Notes under the pieces: generated by a model
The model's input: the letters and a program-made list of their open reading frames with translations, nothing else
The model's database searches: none
Told to the model about the DNA's origin: nothing
Source of the DNA: Streptomyces inusitatus
GTDB taxonomy: Bacteria; Actinomycetota; Actinomycetes; Streptomycetales; Streptomycetaceae
DNA: 64,000 bases
NCBI RefSeq assembly: GCF_014651115.1
Contig: NZ_BMWG01000003.1
Span: forward strand, 19,675-83,674
Reading direction: 5' to 3'
Program-made: the position numbers and the translations under genes
In this document: piece by piece, positions 8,110 to 17,100 of the stretch
How the letters are laid out: the number at the start of each line of letters is the position of its first letter
How positions within the stretch are numbered: position 1 is the first letter of the stretch

Positions 8110-8150
8110 AGGGCGTCCCGCCCCCGGAGCCTTGGGGAGCGGGACGCCCT
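8110..8150 (-). terminator. Terminator at the end of the phage late region
   Basis: A perfect 12-bp stem AGGGCGTCCCGC / GCGGGACGCCCT immediately follows the stop of the last leftward phage gene (8155). With the terminator at 7978-8014 it brackets the border between accessory genes and phage late genes. Confidence 0.88.
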
Positions 8151-8154
8151 CGTC

Positions 8155-8526
8155 TTAGTCCGCCCCGAGGGACGGCGATGGCGGGCAGTCAGATTCCGGC
8201 TGGTCCGGACACAGCCGCCGAAGCCGGCTGTTCATCTGGTCGACCGCATCGCGGAGGCTTCCCCCCTCGTTGGGGTGCAGCTCATGCTCCACTCTGCTCA
8301 GCCGGTCCTCGATCCCTCCGACTCGCTCCATCACTCCGGGCCGGGCCGGAACACCAGGGCGCTCAGGCTCCCCGCACCAGTCGTCCATGAACCGGTCGAC
8401 CATCTGTCCGGTCCGAGTCATGGCACGGCCCCCCCGCCACAACATGCCACCGAGGCCGGCCAGGATGGTGGCCGCTCCACCCCAGACCAGAACGGCATCC
8501 AGCCACGGAATGCCCGTCGAGGTCAC
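8155..8526 (-). CDS. Phage membrane protein with one transmembrane span (DUF2746-like)
   Basis: A 123-aa protein with one hydrophobic span near the N-terminus (AVLVWGGAATILAGLGGMLW, residues ~9-28). A basic stretch and a helical region (GGIEDRLSRVEHELHP, likely coiled coil) follow. This layout recalls the small DUF2746-type membrane proteins of actinophages, some suspected to assist lysis; that is inference. GTG 8526 overlaps the upstream TGA (GTGA), a coupling used throughout this phage. It is the last late gene before the terminator. Confidence 0.6.
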   Translation of the reverse strand: MTSTGIPWLDAVLVWGGAATILAGLGGMLWRGGRAMTRTGQMVDRFMDDWCGEPERPGVPARPGVMERVGGIEDRLSRVEHELHPNEGGSLRDAVDQMNSRLRRLCPDQPESDCPPSPSLGAD

Positions 8527-8798
8527 CGCCACTCCGGCCAGTGCCAGGTCCCGCCCAGACCGGCACCGCACCCGGCCTCGTCGAGCACGCAACCGCCGTC
8601 CGACAGCGGGTGGTAGAACTTGCCGGTCGGGTTCTCGATCGCGAGACCGACGCGGCCGGGGTCGTTCGAGTCGACCTCGGTGACCATCGCCCCCCGACAG
8701 GCCGAACGAAACGCCTGGCTGCCGTCGCTACGGAGCGGGGTGCCGTGGGAGACGTAGTGCACGATGCGGCCCACGCTGGGTGTCTGACTGGTCATCAC
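8523..8798 (-). CDS. Phage hypothetical protein, late operon end
   Basis: A 91-aa protein resembling small phage proteins with an SH3-like beta barrel (GRIVHYVSHGTPL...CRGAMVTEVDSNDPGRVGLAIENP...GTWHWPE). It has four cysteines. Such proteins often sit near distal tail or lysis genes. ATG 8798 overlaps the upstream TGA (ATGA), and the gene overlaps its downstream neighbour by four bases. The role is not known. Confidence 0.62.
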   Translation of the reverse strand: MMTSQTPSVGRIVHYVSHGTPLRSDGSQAFRSACRGAMVTEVDSNDPGRVGLAIENPTGKFYHPLSDGGCVLDEAGCGAGLGGTWHWPEWR

Positions 8799-9082
8799 GC
8801 ATCCGCCAGGGTGTGTCCGGACAGCCGGCTCGCGGTCGCTGCCGGGATCCCGGCAGCGAGCAGCGCATCGTAGTCCTCGCTGCGCTGCCGCGCCTCACCG
8901 AGCCGCCGCACGGCCACCAGCTCGGCGTTCGCCGCCTCGATCTTCGCGAGAGCCTTGTCGAACACGCTCTTCGTGATCGCGACCGCTCCCGGCCGGGCGG
9001 CCACCTCCGTGGCTGCCCGCGTGGTGATCTGGCTCGACACGGACCCGTCCTCGTGCCGGTAGTAGAGAGTCGATTCACCCAC
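8795..9082 (-). CDS. Phage hypothetical protein, late operon
   Basis: A 95-aa protein with no recognised domain. The middle is a predicted long helix (KSVFDKALAKIEAANAELVAVRRLGEARQR), then a short AAGIPAATASRLSGHTL segment. I prefer the GTG at 9082, which follows GGAGGGAGGT at good spacing. The GTG at 9100, overlapping the upstream stop, is the alternative. It lies between a fibre-like protein and two other small late genes, so a minor virion or assembly role is plausible but unproven. Confidence 0.55.
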   Translation of the reverse strand: MGESTLYYRHEDGSVSSQITTRAATEVAARPGAVAITKSVFDKALAKIEAANAELVAVRRLGEARQRSEDYDALLAAGIPAATASRLSGHTLADA

Positions 9083-9096
9083 CGGTACCTCCCTCC

Positions 9097-10074
9097 TCAC
9101 AGGTTGAAGATGAACGCCCTGGTCGCGGTCTGGATCCTGGTGTAGGCCGCGCCGCCCGATCCCCGCCCCATCCGCACCTCAATGGGCGAAGCCAGCACAC
9201 CGCCGGCGGGAACCGTTCGCAGGAAAACCTTGCAAACCTGCACGTGGACAGCATCCTGGGTGCTGGAGCCGGTGTTCTCCATGTAGATGATGTCGTCGGT
9301 GAACATCGACGCGGCTGCCCCGGCGCCTGCTGGCAGGGTGAAGTCGACGTCGAGTTCGCACTCGAAGACCACGAAGGCGTCGCGGCAGGGGTCGGGGTTC
9401 GTGATGTCGAAGGGGCGCGTCTCGATCAGCACGTCGGTGCCGGCCGGGACCGCGAGCGACGGGTAGGACTGCTCGATGACGCTCTGGTCGAACGTCGCCT
9501 GGCCGCGCGGTTCCCCGCGCAGGACCCCGGCGCTGTCGCAGTAAGTCTGCCCGGCATGGTCGTCCAGGTCGCAGGGGTAGGCCCAGGTGCCGACCTGCGC
9601 CCGGACCGGCGTAGCGACCGCTCCGTTTCCGGTGAGCCCACAGCCTGTGGTGACGGTGGCCGCCCCTGTCGGGACGAACAGCCCGCCGTCGCCGCCGATC
9701 GCGAGGTTGTTCCCGGCGTCGGTCGACGGGCGCGCGGAGATCACCCCGGTCGCCGGGTTGTAGTCGATGCCGTCGCCCTCGGAGAGGCACTGCCGCACTG
9801 TCGGGCAGTGCGTTGCCGCGTACAGCCCCCCGTCGCCGCCGAACTGGATGGTGTTGCCCGCGTCGGTGGACGGCCGGGCCGCGACGACGCCGGTCCCGGA
9901 GTTGTACGTCGCTCCCTGCCCGGCGGAGATGCAGGGCCGGACCACTGCGCAGTCGAGAGCGGTAGCGGAGATGACGAAGGGATTCGCTGGGGTGCCGGAG
10001 CCGCTGACGGTCACTCCCGAGCCGGCGTCGATGGAGCAGTTACAGGCCCCGCCTCCGCAGCCGCAGCGCGCCAA
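9097..10074 (-). CDS. Probable minor tail / fibre protein with cysteine-rich N-terminus
   Basis: A protein of about 325 aa. Residues 1-20 contain the dense cluster CGCGGGACNC. Two near-identical modules follow (ISAGQGATYNSGTGVVAARP and LSEGDGIDYNPATGVISARP, each followed by STDAGN and FGGDGGL / IGGDGGL). The C-terminal ~150 residues look like a beta-rich head. Repeated G/D/N-rich modules suit a trimeric fibre or adhesin. I chose TTG 10074, preceded by GGGAGGAATC; the longer frame to 10179 would translate the palindromic repeats upstream. A late promoter element lies at 10103-10138. Confidence 0.68.
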   Translation of the reverse strand: MARCGCGGGACNCSIDAGSGVTVSGSGTPANPFVISATALDCAVVRPCISAGQGATYNSGTGVVAARPSTDAGNTIQFGGDGGLYAATHCPTVRQCLSEGDGIDYNPATGVISARPSTDAGNNLAIGGDGGLFVPTGAATVTTGCGLTGNGAVATPVRAQVGTWAYPCDLDDHAGQTYCDSAGVLRGEPRGQATFDQSVIEQSYPSLAVPAGTDVLIETRPFDITNPDPCRDAFVVFECELDVDFTLPAGAGAAASMFTDDIIYMENTGSSTQDAVHVQVCKVFLRTVPAGGVLASPIEVRMGRGSGGAAYTRIQTATRAFIFNL

Positions 10075-10102
10075 GATTCCTCCCGTGTCAGGGGGTTCCT
10101 CG

Positions 10103-10138
10103 GCCCGGCCCAGAACCAGCGGCGTCGGGCCGAGTCTA
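10103..10138 (-). promoter_or_regulatory. Late promoter/leader element, copy 1
   Basis: On the minus strand TAGACT (-10-like) is followed after 8 nt by GCCGCTGG and GGGCCGGGC, the conserved leader with one change (TTC for TTG). It precedes the fibre gene starting at 10074. See the finding on the eight-copy late element. Confidence 0.7.
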
Positions 10139-10157
10139 CGCGCCACCCCGCACACCG

Positions 10158-10304
10158 GTCCGGACACCGGTCCGGACACCAGTCCGGACAGTGCCCGGGG
10201 ACATGTCCGGACACGACGGAGGGATGTCCGGACACTCAGGCGGTCATCCCGCTGACCTGCGCGGACAGCTGTCCGGACACGATGCCGGACAGGTGTCCGG
10301 GAGG
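10158..10304. repeat. Array of GTCCGGAC palindromes
   Basis: Six exact copies of the 8-bp palindrome GTCCGGAC start at 10158, 10170, 10182, 10205, 10226 and 10271, with degenerate copies between and after. The first three are spaced exactly 12 bp apart. A second cluster of related TGTCCGG repeats lies inside the polyprotein coding region at 36017-36118. Confidence 0.85.
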
Positions 10305-10316
10305 GGGTGTCGGGGC

Positions 10317-11036
10317 TCAGCCGTACAACTCCACGATCACCAGCCCAATCCCGCCGGTTCCCCCCGAGAAGCTACCGCCGTACGAGAGCGCGCCTCCGGC
10401 ACCGCCGCCGACGCCGCGCGGCGCGGTACCCGCTCCCTCCGTGGCGCGGGGGAATCCGCCTGTCCCGAGGTGGGAGTCCCCGCCTTTCCCGGACAGGCCG
10501 TTGGTGGCGTTCAGCCGGATCGCTCCGTCGCTCGCGCCGCCGCCGAGGTTCAGGTCGCCGATGCCGGCCAGCGGCCCGCTGATGCCGGACGTGGCGTCGA
10601 GGACCGTGCCGGACGTCTGCGAGGCGGTCCCGCCGGAGCCGCCCGGCGCGGTGGCGAAGCCGCCGAAGGAGGAGTTGCCGCCAGCGCCGCCGGCGTCGTT
10701 CGGGTCTCCGGGATCGCCGCCCGCCCCCACGACGATCGTCTCCATCGCCCCGAGGGACGCGGCCTCGACCAGGGACTCCGAGTAGCCGCCGCCGGTGCCG
10801 CCGGGCCGGACGATGCACTCCCCCGCAGCGGCGTTCGCCCCGGCCGAGCCCCCGCCGGCACCCTGCACCCGGACCATCACCCGGGCCAGCCACGGGTAGT
10901 CCGCCTTCTGGAACTGGAAGGTCCCCGGGTTGTCGAAGATCAGGGTCTCCCGCAGGCCCTGGCGGCCGGGGATCAGGCAGAGCTGACCATCATCGTCGAC
11001 CGTGAAGTAGTCCGTGCACACGCACACGCTGGCCAT
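10317..11036 (-). CDS. Glycine-rich minor tail protein
   Basis: A 239-aa protein with a short cysteine-containing head (VCVCTDYF) and a beta-rich segment. From residue ~60 there is an extended glycine-rich domain (GAGGGSAG, GGDPGDPNDAGGAGG, GVGGGAGGALSYGG). Glycine-rich domains of this kind are common at the end of actinophage tail fibre or minor tail proteins, where they form polyglycine-II-like lattices. It has its own late promoter/leader element at 11065-11097. Confidence 0.72.
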   Translation of the reverse strand: MASVCVCTDYFTVDDDGQLCLIPGRQGLRETLIFDNPGTFQFQKADYPWLARVMVRVQGAGGGSAGANAAAGECIVRPGGTGGGYSESLVEAASLGAMETIVVGAGGDPGDPNDAGGAGGNSSFGGFATAPGGSGGTASQTSGTVLDATSGISGPLAGIGDLNLGGGASDGAIRLNATNGLSGKGGDSHLGTGGFPRATEGAGTAPRGVGGGAGGALSYGGSFSGGTGGIGLVIVELYG

Positions 11037-11064
11037 CAGGGCTCATCCCTCCAGAAGCACCCGC

Positions 11065-11097
11065 GCCCGGCCCACAACCAGCAGCGGACACAGGGTA
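11065..11097 (-). promoter_or_regulatory. Late promoter/leader element, copy 2
   Basis: TACCCT (-10-like) followed after 5 nt by CGCTGCTGGTTGTGGGCCGG and GC on the minus strand. It lies just downstream of the stop of the collagen-like gene (11109) and upstream of the gene starting at 11036. Confidence 0.75.
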
Positions 11098-11108
11098 ACG
11101 GCACGGCC

Positions 11109-11564
11109 TCAGCCGGAGACCGGACGGGCCGTTACATGGACCCGCACCCCGGGCCCTGCCGGTTCCGCCACACCGGAGCCGGGCTGCGGCCGTACCCACC
11201 AGACCCGGAGCACCGCGTGAGTGGCCGCGACCTCCTCCAGCACAGCAACGACGGGCTGCTCGCCACCCGGATCCGGATCAACCGCCACGGCGGAGAGGAC
11301 CGGCAGCCCGGTGAACGGGAGCATGAAGGTCCAGCGCGCCCGCCCGTCGACGTCGGTCTCCAGGACCGAGGCGTCCACTCTCTCCGCCGACCGGGCCGGA
11401 CCTACGGGCCCCTGCGGGCCTGGCGGTCCTGCCGGTCCGCGCGGCCCCGTCCGCCCCTTCCCCCCGCGGTTCGTCGTGGACCGGGCCCGCCGGTCCAGGT
11501 CCCGCAGGATCCCGCCCAGCGGATTCCCCTGGAACCGGTACGCGGGGCCTCCTCGCGTCGCCAT
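11109..11564 (-). CDS. Collagen-like minor tail protein
   Basis: A 151-aa protein. Residues ~30-55 are Gly-X-Y triplets rich in proline (GRTGPRGPAGPPGPQGPVGP), the collagen-like trimerising rod found in many phage fibres. A beta-rich C-terminal region of ~90 residues follows. ATG 11564 overlaps the upstream stop as TGATG. The longer frame upstream is a shadow of the preceding gene. Probably a short trimeric fibre or linker at the tail tip. Confidence 0.78.
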   Translation of the reverse strand: MATRGGPAYRFQGNPLGGILRDLDRRARSTTNRGGKGRTGPRGPAGPPGPQGPVGPARSAERVDASVLETDVDGRARWTFMLPFTGLPVLSAVAVDPDPGGEQPVVAVLEEVAATHAVLRVWWVRPQPGSGVAEPAGPGVRVHVTARPVSG

Positions 11565-12604
11565 CAGGACCCCTCCGCCCCGGTCACCGCGACCTGGACC
11601 TGAATGCGCTCCGCGCCCGGGTCGTCGTCGGTACCGCCGTCCTCCTCGACCCGCACGCCCGTGATCTTCAACCGCTGGGTGACCGTCCGGCACGTCAGCG
11701 CGCTGGTGATGTCCAGACACCAGCCCGGCACCAACGTGGCCACGTCCACGGCGGCCTGGGGGCTAATGGTGACCTCCTGGGAGTCCACGAACACCGGCAC
11801 CGGGAGACTCGCCCTCAGCTTCGCGCGGGCGGCCTGCTCGGCCGACGCGTCGTCCGTGATCGCCGTCTGTTCGAGGTACTGCTCCAGCAGCCCGTAGTAG
11901 GCGTGGCTGCCGCCGGCCGTCCCGAGGACGTCGCCCTCGTCGTCGCCCGCGACGATCCACCGGGTGGCGAGGGACGCACCGTCCTCCGCGACGACCAGGC
12001 CCTCGGGGAAGTCCGCATCCGACAGACGGCCGACGCTGGCCTGGTGGTCCTCGGGGAGCAGCAGGATGTTCGCGCCCACGACGGTGTAGTCGATGCCGGT
12101 CTCCGCCAGGTCGCGCAGATGGTCACCGCTCTGGCCGACCTCCTTGATGTAACTCCGGGAGCCATGGACCCGGGCCAGGCCGACGACCGTGACCGTGTGG
12201 CCCGGGTCGTCCGGGGCGAAGGCGTCGGTGATGAGCCACTCGGCGATCCTCGTCAGATCCACGTCGGTGAACGTCATCGAGTCGTGCGGGACTCGCCGGT
12301 CGAGCCACACGCTGATGTCCGACGCGAACACCTCGACCCGGCCGAGGCCCCATTCGACTCTGACGATCGGCCCCGTCCACACCAGCATCCCCTCGCGGTA
12401 GATCGCCAGGGTGTGCCGCCAGGCGCGCACCCGGCCGAGCTGCTCGCAGCAGTCGCCCTCCGGCTGCACCAGGATCCGCGCGGTGCTGGTGTCGTCGAGC
12501 AGCCGGGACCACTCGACCTCGACCAGGATGTCCGCCTGGGACACCGTGCCGCCATCGCGGTCGATGATCCTGGCGGTATGGCTGCCGCATCCAGCTACGG
12601 TCAC
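11564..12604 (-). CDS. Minor tail protein, siphovirus ReqiPepy6 Gp37-like
   Basis: A protein of about 346 aa. It begins with a beta-rich domain (DILVEVEWSRLLDDTSTARILV), then a hub-like region (GRVEVFASDISVWLDRRV, TDVDLTRIAEWLITDAF, YTVVGANILLLP). This fits the Gp37-like tail proteins of actinophages, which attach at the distal tail as a baseplate-hub equivalent. I chose GTG 12604 with GGGGAG upstream; the in-frame ATG at 12622 has only pyrimidines before it. It follows late element copy 3 and is coupled to the collagen-like gene. Confidence 0.8.
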   Translation of the reverse strand: MTVAGCGSHTARIIDRDGGTVSQADILVEVEWSRLLDDTSTARILVQPEGDCCEQLGRVRAWRHTLAIYREGMLVWTGPIVRVEWGLGRVEVFASDISVWLDRRVPHDSMTFTDVDLTRIAEWLITDAFAPDDPGHTVTVVGLARVHGSRSYIKEVGQSGDHLRDLAETGIDYTVVGANILLLPEDHQASVGRLSDADFPEGLVVAEDGASLATRWIVAGDDEGDVLGTAGGSHAYYGLLEQYLEQTAITDDASAEQAARAKLRASLPVPVFVDSQEVTISPQAAVDVATLVPGWCLDITSALTCRTVTQRLKITGVRVEEDGGTDDDPGAERIQVQVAVTGAEGS

Positions 12605-12631
12605 GGAGGGAACTCCCCGCATGGGTAGGAG

Positions 12632-12664
12632 GCCCGGCCCACAACCAGCGGCGCACCCAGGGTA
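12632..12664 (-). promoter_or_regulatory. Late promoter/leader element, copy 3
   Basis: TACCCT followed after 5 nt by CGCCGCTGGTTGTGGGCCGG and GC on the minus strand. It starts two bases after the upstream gene's stop codon and precedes the Gp37-like gene. Confidence 0.78.
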
Positions 12665-12665
12665 G

Positions 12666-14096
12666 CTAGAAGCCCCGGCCGCTGACGCTCATGCGGACGA
12701 CGGCGTCCGCTGCCGGCGGGTTCTCCACGTCGGACTCCAGGCAGAGGATGTAGCTGGAGCAGGCCATCACAGGGAAGGTCAGCGGGCCTCCGTCCCGCCC
12801 GTAGACATCGCTGCTGGTCTCACACACCCCGGCGCACTCCACAGTCGCCCGGCCGGTCTGCCCGTCGATCGTCACCGCCCCGTCCGCCGGCACATGCGCG
12901 ACGTGGTAGACCGCGAGGGGGCTACAACGGTCCGCGTCGGCGATCTCCTCGCAGGTCATCGTCCCGTGGGCCGGTGTCCGCTCGAACAGCCTGATGGTCA
13001 GATTCCGCAGCTCGTGCGAGCCCGCCCGGACCGTGATGACCGGAGTGTCCACCGACCAAGCCGGGCACTCCGACAGATCCAGCTCGCAGCACTGCCGCTC
13101 GACGGCCAGCGGGAGGCAGTAGCAGGTCTTCAGCTCCGCGACCGACGGCGGCGTGGGCGCCTGGCACAGCGGGTCCGAGCAGGCCGCAGTGGGGTCCTCG
13201 CAGACCGCGTGGCGGCAGGGCGCATCACACGGCACGGACTCGTCGCGCACCGGCCACGCCAGCGCGCACGCACCCGTACCGGCAGGCACCGACAGCGATC
13301 CCGAAGGGCAGGTCTCGACCAGGTCCAGGCAGTCCGTCGGCCCGCCCGGCCCTTCCGGGAAACACCAGGTCACACACGTGTCGCTGTCGTCGGCGGGCGG
13401 CGCGAGTTCGAAGATCGGCACCTGGTCCGTCCACAGCCAGGGCACCCCGGCGACGAGCGTGAACTCCACCGTGATCACGTCCGCCCCCGCGCTGCACTCC
13501 CCGGCCGAGCAGCCGCTCCCCGCCCGCCCGATGACCCTCGGCCCGTCGACCAGGGCGACCCGCCGCAGCGTGCGCCGGTGCCCGTCGTTGAAGCACTCCT
13601 GATCCAGCTCCTCGTCCGGGCAGCACGTGAAGACCGTCATGCAGTCGCCCTCGCAGGCGTTGCCCGCGCAGCCCTGCAACGCCTCCGACAGCCAGTGGCG
13701 GCCGTACTCCACCCCGCAGCAGGTGCGTCCCAGGAGTACGGCGGTCACGACGATCGTGAGGGGTCCGGCGCGCGCCGGTCCCAGGACACCCCCGCCGGCG
13801 ATCGAATTCGTCACCGCCCGCCTCACGGGGTGATCGTCCAGGCCATCCATCGACAGCACGAGCAGTCCGGCGAAGTCCTCGCTGGCAGGGACGGCCGAGT
13901 CGTACCAGGGCGCTTCATCTGTCGCCGGGTCCACGTAGGGCAGATCACCCAGCATCTCGGCGGTGAGCGTCGGGCACACGCACGGGAAGAAGCTGTCCAG
14001 CGACGTCCCGACCGACTCCGACTCGGCATAGGCAGCCAGCCGGACGTGGTTGGCGATCTCGACACCGCCCAGGGAGAAATAGTCAAGGAGCGCCAC
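12666..14096 (-). CDS. Cysteine-rich distal tail-like protein
   Basis: A 476-aa protein directly after the tape measure gene in transcription order, the usual place of the distal tail protein. The N-terminal ~130 residues (FSLGGVEIANHVRLAAYAES...VRRAVTNSIAGGGVLGPARAG) are compatible with that role. It is very rich in cysteine: I count about 33, many in pairs or CxxC-like spacing (CCPDEELDQEC, CYCLPLAVERQCC). Such density suggests disulfides or metal sites stabilising an exposed structure. It has its own late promoter element at 14125-14160. Confidence 0.7.
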   Translation of the reverse strand: MALLDYFSLGGVEIANHVRLAAYAESESVGTSLDSFFPCVCPTLTAEMLGDLPYVDPATDEAPWYDSAVPASEDFAGLLVLSMDGLDDHPVRRAVTNSIAGGGVLGPARAGPLTIVVTAVLLGRTCCGVEYGRHWLSEALQGCAGNACEGDCMTVFTCCPDEELDQECFNDGHRRTLRRVALVDGPRVIGRAGSGCSAGECSAGADVITVEFTLVAGVPWLWTDQVPIFELAPPADDSDTCVTWCFPEGPGGPTDCLDLVETCPSGSLSVPAGTGACALAWPVRDESVPCDAPCRHAVCEDPTAACSDPLCQAPTPPSVAELKTCYCLPLAVERQCCELDLSECPAWSVDTPVITVRAGSHELRNLTIRLFERTPAHGTMTCEEIADADRCSPLAVYHVAHVPADGAVTIDGQTGRATVECAGVCETSSDVYGRDGGPLTFPVMACSSYILCLESDVENPPAADAVVRMSVSGRGF

Positions 14097-14124
14097 GGGC
14101 TACCCATCTGCTCGGATGGTGACA

Positions 14125-14160
14125 GCCCGGCCCACAACCAGCGGCGCGCCCGACAGTGTA
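14125..14160 (-). promoter_or_regulatory. Late promoter/leader element, copy 4
   Basis: TACACT followed after 8 nt by CGCCGCTGGTTGTGGGCCGG and GC on the minus strand, between the tape measure stop (14196) and the distal tail gene start (14096). Confidence 0.78.
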
Positions 14161-14195
14161 CGGGCGGCCCGGCCCGCCCCTCCTGGAGGAGAGGG

Positions 14196-17100
14196 CTACA
14201 GGCCCCCGCCTCCCGCGAGGGCGAGGCGGGTGACGACCCGGTGGGCCGTGGCTCGCGCGGACCCGACCTCGGTGATGCTGATGTTGATCACCTGCCCGGC
14301 GGCGGCTGCCCGCCCGCCGCCGCCCTCCTGCGTCCGCTGCCGGGAGCGCTGCTCCCGGGTGAGCGGGACGACGTCCCCGGCCGGCACACTCAGCGGCAGA
14401 GGCCCCATGCGCGAGAACTCGCCGCCGACCGTGGAGACGACGCCCCGGGCAGCCGTCCGGGCAGCGTCCTGGAGCGCGCTGATGCTGGTGATCAGCCCGG
14501 CACGGAGCCCGGCACCCGTCAGCTCGCCGATGGCACGGAAGACGCCGGAGGGGGACTTGATGTCCAGGGCTGCCCTGATGGCGCGCTGCATCCCCGTGGC
14601 GATGTCGAGCATCAGCTTCTCGATCGCCTTGCGCTCCGCCTTGATGCCGGCGAGGAAGCCCTTGCCCGCCGACTTGCCCGCGTCGTACAGCGCGTCAGCG
14701 CCGGTCCGGCCCAGCTTCCCCGACGCCGACACCAGGTCGCTCTGGAGGCTGTTGATCCTCTTCAGCGTGGCCTTGTCCGTCTCGGACAGGGCCTGGGCGA
14801 GCTGGGCCCCTTGCTCCGGCCCGAGGCCGATGAGCTGTTGCAGCAGGTTCTTGTGCAGGCCGCGCTTGGCCAGGGCATCGATCTGCCGGGTGAAGTTCGT
14901 CACCTGGTTCAGCCCCGCCTTGAGGCCGCGGATGATCGTGTCGCTGTTCACCTCGGTCTGGCCCTGGGTGATGTTCTGCAAGGAGAACGTCGACAGGGCG
15001 GCGGCCGTCGTATCGGCCGCCAGCTTCTGGGCGTCTGCGATGCGCTTGGCGAGCGCCTCGCGCTGCTTGGCCAGGGACTGGAGCTTGGTGTTGGCTGCGC
15101 GGAGACCGGCGACGAGGCGGTCGTCGACGGTGGACGACCGGCCCTTGAATGCGGCCGTGATCGCCTTCACCATCCGCTCGATGGTGTCCTTGATCTGCGC
15201 GGCCGTGCCGGTGAGGCCCTTGATGAAGCCGAGTCCGGTGTCCTTGCCGATCTCTGCGAAGACCTTCGAAGGGGAGGAGATCCCCAGCGCGGACTTCGCT
15301 CCGGCGACCGCAGAACCTACGACGTCTTTGGCCACCGACACGAGCCGGTCCGCCGCCGCCTTGATCCCGCTGATCATGCCAAGGATCAGGTCCGTACCGG
15401 CACTTACCAGGGCAGACTTAGCACCGGACAGTGCTGAGCGGGCCTTTCCGGGCAGCTCTCGAAGGAAGGTGACAGCCCGTCCGATGAAGTTACTGATGGC
15501 CGAGAGCGCCGAGGTCGTCGTCGACCGAACCACGCCGACCACGGTCGACGTGAGACTGCTGATCGCGCTCCGGGCACGCCCCGGCAGGGCGGCGAAGAAC
15601 GCCACCGCCCTCGTGATGAAACTGCTGATGGCTGAATTCGCCGTGGTGAACGCCGACGTCAACGCCGACAACAGCCGCACCCCGAGCGCTGTAGCGAACG
15701 CGCCAATACGTTCTGGCAGGGCTGCGAAGAACGCCACCGCGCCCGTGATGAAGCTGCCGATGGCTGACTTTGCCGTGGTGAACGCCGACGTCAAGACGTT
15801 GAACAGCGCCACGCCGAGGCCGGCCAGCGCGTCGGCGATTTTCGTCGGCAGCTCGAAGAAGAGGAAGATCAGCGCTCTGATCGCCGAGCCGACGACGAAC
15901 CCTAGCCCGAACATGGCGTCGAGGAAGAGCTGATACAGCAGGCCCGGCAGCGCCACCAGGGCGGCACCGATCCGGCCCGGCAACGCGGTGAAGAACCCGA
16001 CGACCGCCTCGAACCCGATCGACAGGGCGGCACCGATCTGACCGGGGAGCGCGGTGAAGAACCCGACGACCACCTGGAACCCGGTCGACAGGGCGGCACC
16101 GACCGTGGCGAACAGCGACGAGAAGAACGAGGAGATCGCCGCGCCCATGGACGAAAGAGCGCTGCTGATCTTGCCCGGCAGCTCGACCAGGAACGTGATC
16201 GTCGCGGTGATCCCGTTCACCAGGCCGACAAGGACGGCCACGATCCCCTCAACGATCGGGACGATGATGTTCAGAGTGCTCCACGTCGCGAACGCGGCCA
16301 CGACCTGGAGGACAGGTGCGGCGAGGGAGAGAAAGCCGCTGAGCAGCGGGGCGAGGGCTGTGGCGAGCCCGGCGACGGCCGGAACGATTGGCATGAGCGC
16401 CTGGAAGAGCGCGAGGACCGCGTTCACCACCACCGGGAGAACCGGGAGGAGCGCCGCGGTCAGCTGCTGGATCAGCGGCGCGAACGCGGACACGATCTGC
16501 GCCAGAGCGCCGGACAGCGTCGTGAAGACCGGCGCGAGGCCGGTCAGGAGCTGGGCCAGGGCCTGGCCGATGCCCGTAGCCAGCGGGGCGATCGCGCTGA
16601 CCAGCTGCACGAACGCAGCCGCGATCACCGGCAAGACCGGCATCAGCGCGCCGACGAGGGCAGTGATCACCGGAGCCAGCGCGGCTGACAGCGTTGTCAG
16701 GACAGGGGCGAGGGCGGTCGCCAGCGAAGCGACGAGCTGCCCGACGAGCGGCAGCAGCGGCGCCAGCGCGGTGATGACGCTGCCGATCGCCGTGCCGAGC
16801 GGAGCGAGCGCCGGGCCGATGACCGCGAAGGCCCCGGCGAGGCCCTGGGCGACGGCCTGCAAGCTGGGGGCGATCGCGGCGAGCGCCGGCCCGAGCGCAT
16901 TGATCAGCCCGGTGATGGCCGGGCCAAGCGCGGCGAAAACGGGTGCCAACGCGGGGGCGATGGCCCCGATCTGCGTGACCAGCGCCGAAAAGATCGGACC
17001 CAACTGGGCGGCGACCGTCGCCAGCGTGGAGAAGATCGCCCCGATGGCCTCCTGCCCCTGGGCGGAGTTGACGAACTCGGCGAAGCTTCGGGTGATCTGC

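Larger units (their letters stand above)
10075..10316. other. Intergenic region with promoter element and palindrome array
   Basis: The 242-bp gap between two tail genes contains one copy of the late promoter/leader element and the GTCCGGAC palindrome array described separately. Open frames through it encode only repeat translations and are not credible genes. Confidence 0.65.

Noticed and set aside
10011..10235. 74-aa minus ORF across the palindrome array
   Set aside because: Its sequence is only translated repeats (CPDRCPDRC-like) and the better start for the downstream gene is TTG 10074.
10158..10304. CRISPR array
   Set aside because: Units are 8-12 bp with no 25-40-bp spacers and no cas genes are present.
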